From positions 1 through 6,337 of the forward strand of contig JAGCMI010000049.1 in assembly GCA_017646545.1 (NCBI GenBank): a DNA stretch of 6,337 nucleotides, in the 5' to 3' direction. The stretch comes from Oscillospiraceae bacterium (GTDB lineage: Bacteria > Bacillota > Clostridia > Oscillospirales > Oscillospiraceae). Shown here in pieces: positions 1 to 6,337 of the stretch. Below the pieces are notes generated by a model. The model saw nothing but the letters and a program-made list of their open reading frames with translations, was not told the origin of the DNA and made no database searches. Within the stretch, counting starts at the first letter, position 1; every line of letters starts with the position of its first letter. A program made the position numbers and the translations under genes.

Positions 1-863
1 CTGTCATATTGGGCAAGCACTGCCCGTTCTGTGTCATTAAAATCACGGACACGATCCACAATGGTATAACCATGTTTCACGAGGATATTACAAACATCAT
101 CGCCCTGCCCTTCTCCATACTCAAAGCACAGATAGCCGCCGGGCTGCAACGCGGGGGTAAAATTCTCCACAATACTGCGGTAGAACACCAGGCCGTCATC
201 ACCGCCATGGAGCGCAAGATGAGGCTCGTATTCCTGCACACTGGCAGGCAGCGTCTTCATCTCCTCCGTGGTGATATAAGGCGGATTGGACAAGATCATA
301 TGGTACTTGCCCAAATATTCCGGTACCGGCTGCAAGGCATCGACCTGAACACAGGACACACGAGCCGTCATTTTCAGCCGATTCACGTTTTTCTTTGCCA
401 CAGCCAAGGCATCGGGAGAAATATCCGCCAGCGTAACTCTGGAATCTTTCACACGGTTAGCTACCGCCAGACCGATGCAACCGGAGCCGGTACAAAGGTC
501 CAAAATACGGGGATTGGGATCGGAAAACAATCCTTTTCTCATGGCAAGCTCTGCCAAAGCGCAGGTATCATCCCGGGGAATCAGCACATGATGATCCACA
601 AACAGATCCAGACCGTAAAAGCTCCACTCCCCAAAAATATAGGCAAGGGGTTCCTGGGCAATCACCCGCTGAACCGCATCATCCACCGCTGCGCAAACCT
701 CTTCGGATGCGTAATGATCGCGCTCCAAAAGAAATTGCTCCTGGGTCTTACCGGAAAAATGGCATAGGATCTGCCGGGCAAGCTGTGTGGCAAAGGGCTC
801 CTGTTCCACCGTCAGTATCCGGCGGTGTGTGTCCGCATAAAGCTGGGAATACTGCTTTACCAA
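1..863 (-). CDS. prmC: Peptide chain release factor N5-glutamine methyltransferase PrmC, 3' end cut by window edge
   Basis: PrmC transfers a methyl group from S-adenosylmethionine to the glutamine of the GGQ motif in release factors RF1/RF2, in the cytoplasm, aiding translation termination. In the 287 residues visible I see an N-terminal helical substrate-binding region (about 1-75), the family's GEWSFYGL stretch (78-85), the SAM-binding loop DLCTGSGCIGL (122-132), an acidic strand end LADIS (145-149), the catalytic NPPYI motif (193-197), EPHLALHGGDDGL (213-225) and the C-terminal DFNDTERAVLAQYD. Homologues end within a few residues of this point, so the gene is nearly complete. The start is TTG at 863-861: it overlaps the yqhQ stop by 7 bases, has a purine-rich GGGGGAGG just upstream, and gives the usual N-terminal length. 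The family's PRPxTE loop reads PRDDTC here (96-101). Release factor gene prfA often follows in Firmicutes but would lie outside the window. The family call is firm; the exact start is less so. Confidence 0.95.
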   Translation of the reverse strand, partial: MVKQYSQLYADTHRRILTVEQEPFATQLARQILCHFSGKTQEQFLLERDHYASEEVCAAVDDAVQRVIAQEPLAYIFGEWSFYGLDLFVDHHVLIPRDDTCALAELAMRKGLFSDPNPRILDLCTGSGCIGLAVANRVKDSRVTLADISPDALAVAKKNVNRLKMTARVSCVQVDALQPVPEYLGKYHMILSNPPYITTEEMKTLPASVQEYEPHLALHGGDDGLVFYRSIVENFTPALQPGGYLCFEYGEGQGDDVCNILVKHGYTIVDRVRDFNDTERAVLAQYD

Positions 864-1855
864 AGGTCCTCCCCCTCTTTTTCCGGCAGCACAGCCTGCA
901 CCGCCGCAATGCCCACCTCGATCATGGAGTCATCCGGTTCATTGGTCGTGAAATTCTGGAACCACATACCGGGGGCAGTAATAATACGGGTGAAGAAGTT
1001 ATCATGGCGGCCAACAAAGCGGTTGATCTCATAGGCAATACCCACGATCAGCGGCAGAAGCAACAGCTTAAAGGCAACCATGACCAGCTTATACAAAACG
1101 GGGCTGGCTGCACTCAGTTCCTTCAGGGCAGGCATCGCTGCCAACAAAGCAGAAGACGCCACGGTAAACACCAAGATCGAGAGAATCATCACCACCAGCA
1201 AGAAACTGGTGCCGCAACGGGGATGGAGGCGGGTCTGCGCACGCACATTTTCCACCGTCAGAGGCAGACCGGCTTCATAACAGCGAATGGTTTTATGCTC
1301 CGCACCGTGATAAGCAAATACCCGCTTCATCTCTTTCATCCGAGATACCAAGACGATATATGCCACAAAAATCACGATACGAATCAGACCTTCGATCAGA
1401 TGGATGACAAACAAGCTGCCGATCCAGCGGGTAAAGATATTGCCAATCAGCATGGGCAGCAGCATGAACAAACCAATGGACATGGCAAGTCCCATAAAAA
1501 CCGCAATACCCACGATCAGCTGCTGGAACTTTTCATTGCCCAGCTTCTTTTCCAGCCAGACATCCAGCTTGGAGGGCTCTTCCTGCGTTTCCTCCGGAGA
1601 AAGATCCGCAGAATGCATGAGCGCCTTCACACCGGTAACCTGGGAGTCAAAGAATCCCCGAATACCGCGAATGATGGGAAGATTCATCCAAGATTTCTTG
1701 GGCGGAATTTTTCTTGCGCGGACATCGATATTCAGTTCATTTCCCTGGCGAACCACAATGGCATCCTTCTGCGGACCGCGCATCATAATGCCTTCGATCA
1801 GTGCTTGTCCGCCAATTGTGGTCTTGAATTTTTCCTGAGGTTGCTGTTTAGACAT
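857..1855 (-). CDS. yqhQ: YqhQ-like DUF1385 integral membrane protein
   Basis: This 332-residue protein belongs to the DUF1385 family (B. subtilis YqhQ), whose biochemical role is not established to my knowledge. It carries the family hallmarks: GGQALIEGIMMRGP (15-28), YHGAEHK (182-188), HPRCGTSFLL (211-220) and a C-terminal TAPGMWFQ followed by EPDDSMIEV (293-314). Hydrophobic segments near 113-138, 144-170, 215-240 and 255-275 predict about four membrane spans; the conserved His and Cys residues sit between the second and third. Those His/Cys motifs are compatible with metal binding, which is inference. The ATG at 1855 is preceded by AAGGAAGG with a 5-base spacer, and the ribosome site overlaps the stop of the kinase gene 11 bases upstream. 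It overlaps prmC downstream by 7 bases. The yqhQ-prmC pairing is common in Firmicutes and so identifies the locus rather than linking this protein to signalling. Length is normal for the family. Confidence 0.93.
   Translation of the reverse strand: MSKQQPQEKFKTTIGGQALIEGIMMRGPQKDAIVVRQGNELNIDVRARKIPPKKSWMNLPIIRGIRGFFDSQVTGVKALMHSADLSPEETQEEPSKLDVWLEKKLGNEKFQQLIVGIAVFMGLAMSIGLFMLLPMLIGNIFTRWIGSLFVIHLIEGLIRIVIFVAYIVLVSRMKEMKRVFAYHGAEHKTIRCYEAGLPLTVENVRAQTRLHPRCGTSFLLVVMILSILVFTVASSALLAAMPALKELSAASPVLYKLVMVAFKLLLLPLIVGIAYEINRFVGRHDNFFTRIITAPGMWFQNFTTNEPDDSMIEVGIAAVQAVLPEKEGEDLW
868..875 (-). promoter_or_regulatory. Ribosome binding site of prmC
   Basis: GGGGGAGG lies inside the last codons of the yqhQ gene. 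Only 4 bases separate GGAGG from the TTG start at 863, or about 7 if the AGGGGG part pairs instead. With the 7-base overlap of the two genes, this suggests prmC translation is coupled to yqhQ translation. No in-frame ATG near the expected N-terminus offers a better start. Confidence 0.6.
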
Positions 1856-1866
1856 AGTTTCCTTCC

Positions 1867-3276
1867 TTACTGGGTATCCGGCAATTGGATGGTGACCAAT
1901 GTGCCGCCCCCGGGGGCATTTTCCAAGGTCAGCGTACCGCCATGCATATCCACGATCTCATCACAGACCGCCAGACCGATGCCGGTACCACGGGTTTTGC
2001 TGCTGCCTTTGTAGAATTTCTTTTTGACCAGAGGCAGTTCATCCTCCGGAATGCCGGGGCCAAAGTCCCGGATGCGAACGACCACCATTCCCTTTTCATA
2101 GGACATGGAGGCTTCAATACGGCCGCCTTCCCGGCCATGCTTTGCTGCATTATCCAGAATGTTCAAAAACACCTGGCGCAGACGCTTGCAGTCGCAAGCA
2201 ATCATGGGGATCTCATCATCGTTATCCAGACATTCCAGATGAATGCCATCCTGGGACAAACGACTGGAATACATATACACCGTATCTTCAAACTCCGCGC
2301 GGATATCCGCCTGCTCCACATTCAGCGTCAGTCGGTTATCCTGCAAACGGGTAAAGTCCAGCAAGTCCACCACCATCTCCGTTAAGCGTTCTGCTTCCTT
2401 GGAAATGATCTTCATACCGCGGGCGGTCTGCTCGTCCAGATTTTCATCACCCAGAAGGGTTTCACTCCAGCCGTTGATGGCTGTCAACGGAGTACGAAGT
2501 TCATGGGACAAAGAGGAGATAAAATCGGCCTGCATTTTTTCATTACGGCTGATCTTGATGGACATATCGTTGATGGTGTCCACCAGTTCACCGATTTCGT
2601 CGTTGTATGCCTTTTGGATCTGGGCGCCATAGCTGCCGTTGGCGATCTTCTTTGCTTTTTGGGTAATTTCACCCACGGGAACCACGATGGAACGAATATA
2701 GTGGGTACTGCTGAGGATCAGCACCGCCAGCAGCAATGCAAACACCACCAATGCTGTCAGTAGAATATAGACGATCTGCAAATTCACCAGCCGGGTGGAT
2801 GTAACATAGCGAAGCACACCCACCACTTCTCCATTACTGTAGATCATCGGGCAGGAAATCGCAATGATATGTTCACCGGTATCCGGGTTAATGCCTACAA
2901 AATCATCGTTTTCACGGCTGTTGATAGCACCGGCGATCTCCGGCGTACTGGGAGAACTGCCTGCCCAATGGCCGTAGGAAGATGTCACCAAGACACCTTC
3001 GGCATTGATGAACTGCAACTCCATATTGTTGCTGAGCTCGAAGTTTTTGGCATAGGTCACACAGGATTGGTAGTAATCATCATAATTTTGACCCACATAA
3101 CTTCCAAAAAACTGGCTAGCCTGGGAAGCACGGGCCTTCATATCCGCGCGCATATTGGCGTAATAATACATGGTAAAAGTTACACCGATCAGCACGATAC
3201 ACACCAGACCCAGAATACAAAATATGATCACCATGTTCGACAGCCAACGGCTGCGCAAGCTGTTGTGCTTATTCAT
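1867..3276 (-). CDS. Membrane sensor histidine kinase (HAMP, HisKA, HATPase_c)
   Basis: This 469-residue protein is a complete PhoR/WalK-style kinase that would autophosphorylate on His and pass the phosphate to the regulator encoded just upstream. In order: a short basic N-terminus, membrane span 1 (about 14-39), an extracytoplasmic domain of some 125 residues (about 42-166) with Cache/PAS-like features such as NAEGVLVTSS, membrane span 2 (about 167-190), HAMP (about 191-243), the H-box SLSHELRTPL with phospho-acceptor His258, the N-box NILDNAAKH (372-380), the G1 box DFGPGIP (404-410), the F-box KKFYKG (419-424) and the G2 box GTGIGLA (430-436). The HExxT pattern at 258-262 is the arrangement known to support phosphatase activity as well. 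The ATG at 3276 has AAAGGAG with a 5-base spacer. It starts 23 bases after the regulator stop. The ligand is unknown. All catalytic boxes are intact, so it should be active. Confidence 0.95.
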   Translation of the reverse strand: MNKHNSLRSRWLSNMVIIFCILGLVCIVLIGVTFTMYYYANMRADMKARASQASQFFGSYVGQNYDDYYQSCVTYAKNFELSNNMELQFINAEGVLVTSSYGHWAGSSPSTPEIAGAINSRENDDFVGINPDTGEHIIAISCPMIYSNGEVVGVLRYVTSTRLVNLQIVYILLTALVVFALLLAVLILSSTHYIRSIVVPVGEITQKAKKIANGSYGAQIQKAYNDEIGELVDTINDMSIKISRNEKMQADFISSLSHELRTPLTAINGWSETLLGDENLDEQTARGMKIISKEAERLTEMVVDLLDFTRLQDNRLTLNVEQADIRAEFEDTVYMYSSRLSQDGIHLECLDNDDEIPMIACDCKRLRQVFLNILDNAAKHGREGGRIEASMSYEKGMVVVRIRDFGPGIPEDELPLVKKKFYKGSSKTRGTGIGLAVCDEIVDMHGGTLTLENAPGGGTLVTIQLPDTQ

Positions 3277-3299
3277 AGTGTCTCCTTTCCAAGTTTGGA

Positions 3300-3989
3300 T
3301 CAGCTACCCCATTTATAACCATATCCCCACACTGTATTGATGTAGGTAGGGTTGGTGGTATCATCTTCGATCTTAATGCGCAGACGACGGATATTGACAT
3401 CCACGATCTTCAGTTCCCCTTCATACTCTCTACCCCAAACTTCGGCCAGAATATCCTCTCTGGACAGTATCTTACCGGGGTTCAGCATAAAGAATTTCAT
3501 AATGCCGTATTCCACCTGCGTCAGACGGATTCGAGCACCATTTTTATCCAGGGTATGATTTTGCGTATTCATTACGAAAGGACCGTGGCGCAGAATCTCG
3601 GTGCTGACCGTGGTGTCACCGCCACCGATACGGCGGAACAGTGCGTCCACGCGGGCAGTCAGTTCTGCAGGAGAGAACGGCTTGGTAACATAATCATCCG
3701 CACCGGTCATCAATCCGGTGACCTTATCCATTTCCTGGGTACGGGCAGAGAGCATAATGACACCCATCTGCTTATTGGTAGCACGGATACGACGACATAC
3801 CTCAAAGCCATCAATACCCGGAACCATAATATCCAAAATCGCCACACCCACATCAGGATGCTGCTGAAGTCTTTCCAGCGCCTCATCACCGGCACCGGCT
3901 TCCACCACTTCATAACCTGCTCGCTGCAGGTTGATAACCACGAAGCTGCGGATATTGACCTCATCTTCCATAATCAGTACTTTTTTCAT
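3300..3989 (-). CDS. OmpR/PhoB-family response regulator
   Basis: A 229-residue cytoplasmic DNA-binding regulator, the evident partner of the kinase that follows 23 bases later. The receiver domain (about 1-118) has the acidic pair Glu8-Asp9, phospho-acceptor Asp53 in ILDIMVPG, Ser81 in MLSAR, Tyr100 and Lys103 in KPF. The winged-helix domain (about 130-228) shows LTQVEYGIM, NPGKILSREDIL, the recognition-helix region IVDVNIRRLRIKIED and the wing ending TVWGYGYKWGS, all typical of the OmpR/PhoB class. I place the start at ATG 3989, giving MKKVLIMEDE. An in-frame GTG at 4001 would add four residues and overlap the previous stop as GTGA, but the only ribosome binding site (AAGGAG, 4006-4001) overlaps that GTG and so cannot serve it. 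Target genes cannot be read from this window. Autoregulation through the promoter ahead of the lipoprotein gene is plausible but not shown; I could not identify a direct-repeat operator there. Confidence 0.95.
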   Translation of the reverse strand: MKKVLIMEDEVNIRSFVVINLQRAGYEVVEAGAGDEALERLQQHPDVGVAILDIMVPGIDGFEVCRRIRATNKQMGVIMLSARTQEMDKVTGLMTGADDYVTKPFSPAELTARVDALFRRIGGGDTTVSTEILRHGPFVMNTQNHTLDKNGARIRLTQVEYGIMKFFMLNPGKILSREDILAEVWGREYEGELKIVDVNIRRLRIKIEDDTTNPTYINTVWGYGYKWGS

Positions 3990-3997
3990 AGATCCGA

Positions 3998-5284
3998 TCA
4001 CTCCTTCTCTGTATACAGGGCCAGATCCAAGCCATAGAACATTTGCTTCACACGCTGTTCTGTGATGCCCAGTTCCGCGGCGCCTGCGCCGACGGTGGCT
4101 GCGAAAGTAATGGTATCACTGCTACCCAGAACCACGCCGCCCAACTGCTGAGCCTGCTCTTTACGGTTAACACCGGTTAGGGCATACACCGTCATGACCA
4201 CTTCCCTATCCATATTGGTAAATGTACAAACGCCTTCCGATCGGGTCACAGTAAGCTTATCGTTCCAGGTTCTGTCAATGTGGATATACCACTTATCTGC
4301 GTAGCTATAGTAAGTATACATGCCGTCGGTTCTGACGCCTTCGGCATCAACACCAAACCAAACAATCCAATATTCACCGTTTTCGGAGGCCTCATCTCCT
4401 TGCATGGGCAGCAATTCCGGCATTTCGGTATCACCGTCACCGTCCACATCGGAAGGATAGACAAAATGATCATGCAGTTTGTTCACAACCACAGGACCGT
4501 AGAGATGATTCAGCTGATCGTCACGCACGGAAACAATCTCCAGATGCTGGCTATCACCTTCTGCAGAAACAACCAGCACTGCCACAGAACCATCTTGCAG
4601 GAGAATCGGCTCCATCCGCTTGATATTGCCGGCAGAAGCAGCGATCTCCAACTGTGCGCTGCGACGAACCTCGCCATCTTCATAACGGTAAAGCACGGTG
4701 TTGCTGATCATGTCACCGGTTTCACCGGGATGGATACTGATCAACTCACTGCGGCCATCCCCGTCCATATCATAGGTAAGGAACTTGGCATAGCTGGTCT
4801 CCAACAGCTGGTTCATACCGCCATCGGTCAAACGGTACACCGCTGCGGAACGAACAACACCGTCACCAAACTGACGGCCGACGACAATCTCTGCACCGGG
4901 ATGACTGTCTACATTGGCAAACTCGATAAAGTCAAAGGCGGAGCCGTAACCCTCGATGGTGTCAATCAGTGCATAACCCAGAGCAAACTGGCCAAAAATC
5001 AAGATCTTAAGCGGCTTTTCGCTGCCGCCTTTGGCCAGAACCACATATTCATTTACACCGTCGCCATCCAAATCAGCAGGCTGAACCATCTGTCGATTCT
5101 CGCCGTATACGGGGGCGCAGTAAACAAGACCCACCATCGCTTTATCGATGACCGACTGCATATCGTCATCTGCCTGGGAGCGCTTGGGCAAACAATAAAG
5201 CTCATCTACCGTACGCATCACACAGCCAGAAAGCACCAAGGCAGCCATAAAGATCAGAAGCAACATTTTACCGAGTTTTTTCAC
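3998..5284 (-). CDS. Lipoprotein with VCBS/FG-GAP-like propeller repeats, possible accessory sensor
   Basis: A 428-residue predicted lipoprotein of unknown function. The N-terminus is a clear type II signal peptide: KK, a hydrophobic stretch (8-17), then lipobox LSGC with Cys21 as the lipidated residue, so the mature protein should be anchored on the outer face of the membrane. Calcium-loop motifs of the DxDGDG kind start at 71, 172 and 279, with a degenerate copy NVDSHPGAE near 124 and a further degenerate position near 227. This gives a spacing of about 50 residues, as in FG-GAP/VCBS beta-propellers. Residues about 300-428 carry no repeat that I recognise. No enzyme motif was seen. The start is GTG at 5284, nine bases after AAAGGAG. 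It is the first gene after a promoter and runs directly into the regulator and kinase genes (8 bases to the regulator ATG), so a role in their signal input is likely but inferred. A surface binding protein with no signalling role is the main alternative. Confidence 0.85.
   Translation of the reverse strand: MKKLGKMLLLIFMAALVLSGCVMRTVDELYCLPKRSQADDDMQSVIDKAMVGLVYCAPVYGENRQMVQPADLDGDGVNEYVVLAKGGSEKPLKILIFGQFALGYALIDTIEGYGSAFDFIEFANVDSHPGAEIVVGRQFGDGVVRSAAVYRLTDGGMNQLLETSYAKFLTYDMDGDGRSELISIHPGETGDMISNTVLYRYEDGEVRRSAQLEIAASAGNIKRMEPILLQDGSVAVLVVSAEGDSQHLEIVSVRDDQLNHLYGPVVVNKLHDHFVYPSDVDGDGDTEMPELLPMQGDEASENGEYWIVWFGVDAEGVRTDGMYTYYSYADKWYIHIDRTWNDKLTVTRSEGVCTFTNMDREVVMTVYALTGVNRKEQAQQLGGVVLGSSDTITFAATVGAGAAELGITEQRVKQMFYGLDLALYTEKE
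4001..4006 (-). promoter_or_regulatory. Ribosome binding site of the response regulator gene
   Basis: AAGGAG lies in the last codons of the lipoprotein gene, directly before its TGA stop (4000-3998). It stands 11 bases from ATG 3989, slightly long but workable, and its last G is the first base of the alternative GTG at 4001. This decides for the ATG start and implies translational coupling between the two genes. Confidence 0.65.
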
Positions 5285-5293
5285 AGGTATGCA

Positions 5294-5300
5294 CTCCTTT
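5294..5300 (-). promoter_or_regulatory. Ribosome binding site of the lipoprotein gene
   Basis: AAAGGAG, a near-consensus site, stands 9 bases before GTG 5284. It supports that GTG over the internal ATG six codons later (Met7), which would also cost the positively charged start of the signal peptide. Confidence 0.8.
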
Positions 5301-5311
5301 CTATTCGATTT

Positions 5312-5340
5312 ATTATATCACATTCCCACAGAAAAGGAAA
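5312..5340 (-). promoter_or_regulatory. Extended -10 sigma-A-type promoter of the lipoprotein/two-component operon
   Basis: On the minus strand TGTGATATAAT (5322-5312) matches the extended -10 consensus TRTGnTATAAT exactly. Seventeen bases upstream, the hexamer TTTCCT (5340-5335) matches the -35 consensus at only three of six positions, which is usual where an extended -10 is present. Transcription would start near 5305, leaving a leader of about 20 bases that contains the ribosome site. The promoter occupies nearly all of the 57-base gap after dnaE, so there is little room for upstream operator sites outside the dnaE coding region. Confidence 0.75.
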
Positions 5341-5341
5341 G

Positions 5342-6337
5342 CTATTTCACCACAACATTTTCATTGCCCAACAGCGCTTTCAGCTCCGTGAGCATGTTGT
5401 CCGCGATTTGGCATCGACTGCCACGGCGAAGCTTGGTGTCCGCAAAATACAGAACCACTTCACTCTCTCCGGGGAACATATTGATGATGGCTTTTACCTT
5501 TCTGAATGCCGGAGAATTTTCCGACGGCAGCTTCAAATAAAGCTTTCCGGTAAGAATGGGATTTTTTTGCTGGGGCGGGGTCTGGGGCTGCACCTCAGGA
5601 ACAACCGGGTCCTGAGGCTGCTGGGCATAATCCGAGATGGGACAGGCACGGTTGATGACGATCTGGGGATCTTTATCATCCCGCAGGGAGAGCCTGCCGG
5701 TAATGACTACCGGAGTATTCTCCTTCAAATAGCCACCATACTGACTCAGCACATTGGAAAATGCCAGCATTTCCATGGACGCGGTATCATCCTCCACGGT
5801 GACATAGGCCATCATGGAATTATTGCGGGTAGATTTCATCTTTACCGCCTGGACAATGCCCGCCACGCTCACGATCTGTTCATCGCGGATCGTACATTCC
5901 TCTCCCATCAACTCCCCAATAGGCAGCACATGGGTATTCTTCAAATACTTGCGGTAATCATCCATGGGGTGACCGGAGAGATAAATACCAGTGGTTTCCT
6001 TCTCCATGGCCATCAGCTCCGCGCGGCTGAGTTCATCCTTGGGCGGAATGGGAATGGCGGCAGCTTTATCTTCCTGCTCCAGCATGCCAAAAAGGCCCAT
6101 CTGTCCTTCCAGATTATGCTTTCGGCTGTCGGCAATGGAGTCCATCATGCTTTCATAAACATTCAAAAGCTCGCTGCGATGGTAGCCAAAGCAATCCATG
6201 GCGCCGCATTTGATGAAGTTTTCAACTGCCCGTTTATTCAGTTCTCCTTCACCCATGCGCTGGATGAAGTCCTCCAAAGACTTGAAAGGACCATCTTCTG
6301 CACGCTTGGCGGAAATGGAACGAATAAGGCCGCGACC
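5342..6337 (-). CDS. dnaE: DNA polymerase III subunit alpha (DnaE), C-terminal 331 residues
   Basis: This is the 3' part of the replicative polymerase catalytic subunit. The frame is open from the window edge at 6337 to the TAG at 5344-5342, so the start, the PHP domain and the polymerase palm lie outside. In fragment numbering: the entry stretch GRGLIRSISAKR (1-12); a tandem helix-hairpin-helix DNA-binding region with LNKRAVENFIKCGAMD (33-48); the family signature EKETTGIYLSGHPMDDY (112-128); an OB-fold of the tRNA-anticodon type (about 154-234) that binds single-stranded template; a Pro/Gln-rich linker (about 237-260); and a C-terminal domain from GKLYLKLPSEN to LLGNENVVVK (about 261-331). 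It reads through without frameshift. No phosphofructokinase gene follows, although dnaE-pfkA is frequent in Firmicutes. I saw no stem-loop terminator after the stop, so some readthrough into the lipoprotein gene is possible. Confidence 0.95.
   Translation of the reverse strand, partial: GRGLIRSISAKRAEDGPFKSLEDFIQRMGEGELNKRAVENFIKCGAMDCFGYHRSELLNVYESMMDSIADSRKHNLEGQMGLFGMLEQEDKAAAIPIPPKDELSRAELMAMEKETTGIYLSGHPMDDYRKYLKNTHVLPIGELMGEECTIRDEQIVSVAGIVQAVKMKSTRNNSMMAYVTVEDDTASMEMLAFSNVLSQYGGYLKENTPVVITGRLSLRDDKDPQIVINRACPISDYAQQPQDPVVPEVQPQTPPQQKNPILTGKLYLKLPSENSPAFRKVKAIINMFPGESEVVLYFADTKLRRGSRCQIADNMLTELKALLGNENVVVK

Noticed and set aside
9..767. Plus-strand open frame of 252 codons
   Set aside because: It is the antisense shadow of prmC, whose minus-strand translation carries the SAM loop and NPPYI motif.
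707..2014. Long plus-strand open frame of 435 codons
   Set aside because: It lies antisense to prmC, yqhQ and the kinase gene, all with clear family motifs. Its translation is rich in His, Gln and Arg, resembles no family, and has no credible ribosome site.
1885..2385. Plus-strand open frame antisense to the kinase ATPase domain
   Set aside because: The minus strand encodes intact N, G1, F and G2 boxes here; the plus-strand product has no recognisable features.
3990..4001. GTG at 4001 as start of the regulator with a GTGA stop/start overlap
   Set aside because: The only ribosome site overlaps this GTG. ATG 3989 gives the standard receiver-domain N-terminus.
4009..4018. Perfect 10-base palindrome CTGTATACAG just before the regulator gene
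   Set aside because: Several such palindromes are expected by chance in 6.3 kb, and this one is fully explained by lipoprotein codons; there is no second copy at the promoter.
3555..4037. Plus-strand open frame antisense to the response regulator
   Set aside because: It is a shadow of the receiver domain coding region, with His/Thr-rich low-complexity translation.
5285..5345. Intrinsic terminator after dnaE
   Set aside because: I found no GC-rich stem followed by a T run on the minus strand; the T-rich bases after the stop lack a hairpin.
5342..6277. Internal TTG at 6277 as a gene start
   Set aside because: The frame continues upstream to the window edge with DnaE-like residues, so this is only an internal Leu codon.

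Overview
The window looks like a chromosomal segment of a Gram-positive anaerobe of the class Clostridia, probably in or near the Oscillospiraceae/Ruminococcaceae. This is inferred from the style of the DnaE C-terminus, the presence of a YqhQ/DUF1385 gene directly before prmC (a gene order common in Firmicutes), strong AGGAGG-type ribosome binding sites, and a base composition close to half G+C by eye. No species call is possible from the sequence alone.

All six genes lie on the minus strand and are read from high to low coordinates. At the right edge (6337-5342) is the 3' third of dnaE, the replicative DNA polymerase III alpha subunit. A 57-base gap follows, holding an extended -10 promoter. 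Next comes a compact run: a repeat-bearing surface lipoprotein (5284-3998), an OmpR/PhoB-type response regulator (3989-3300), a HAMP-containing sensor histidine kinase (3276-1867), a YqhQ/DUF1385 membrane protein (1855-857) and prmC, the release-factor glutamine methyltransferase (863 to the left edge, missing only its last codons). Gaps inside the run are 8, 23 and 11 bases, and the last pair overlaps by 7. No stretch over 300 bases lacks a gene. I saw no RNA gene, mobile element, CRISPR array or convincing terminator.

Functionally, the lipoprotein, regulator and kinase form a plausible signalling unit: a lipid-anchored beta-propeller-like protein outside the membrane, a kinase with an extracytoplasmic sensor domain, and a DNA-binding regulator. 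The downstream yqhQ-prmC pair is housekeeping and appears to share the transcript. The part most worth a second look is the lipoprotein: its roughly 52-residue periodicity with DxDGDG loops, and its place as first gene of a two-component operon, suggest an accessory sensor. Everything else is ordinary core genome, and I see no strong evidence of a wholly new system.
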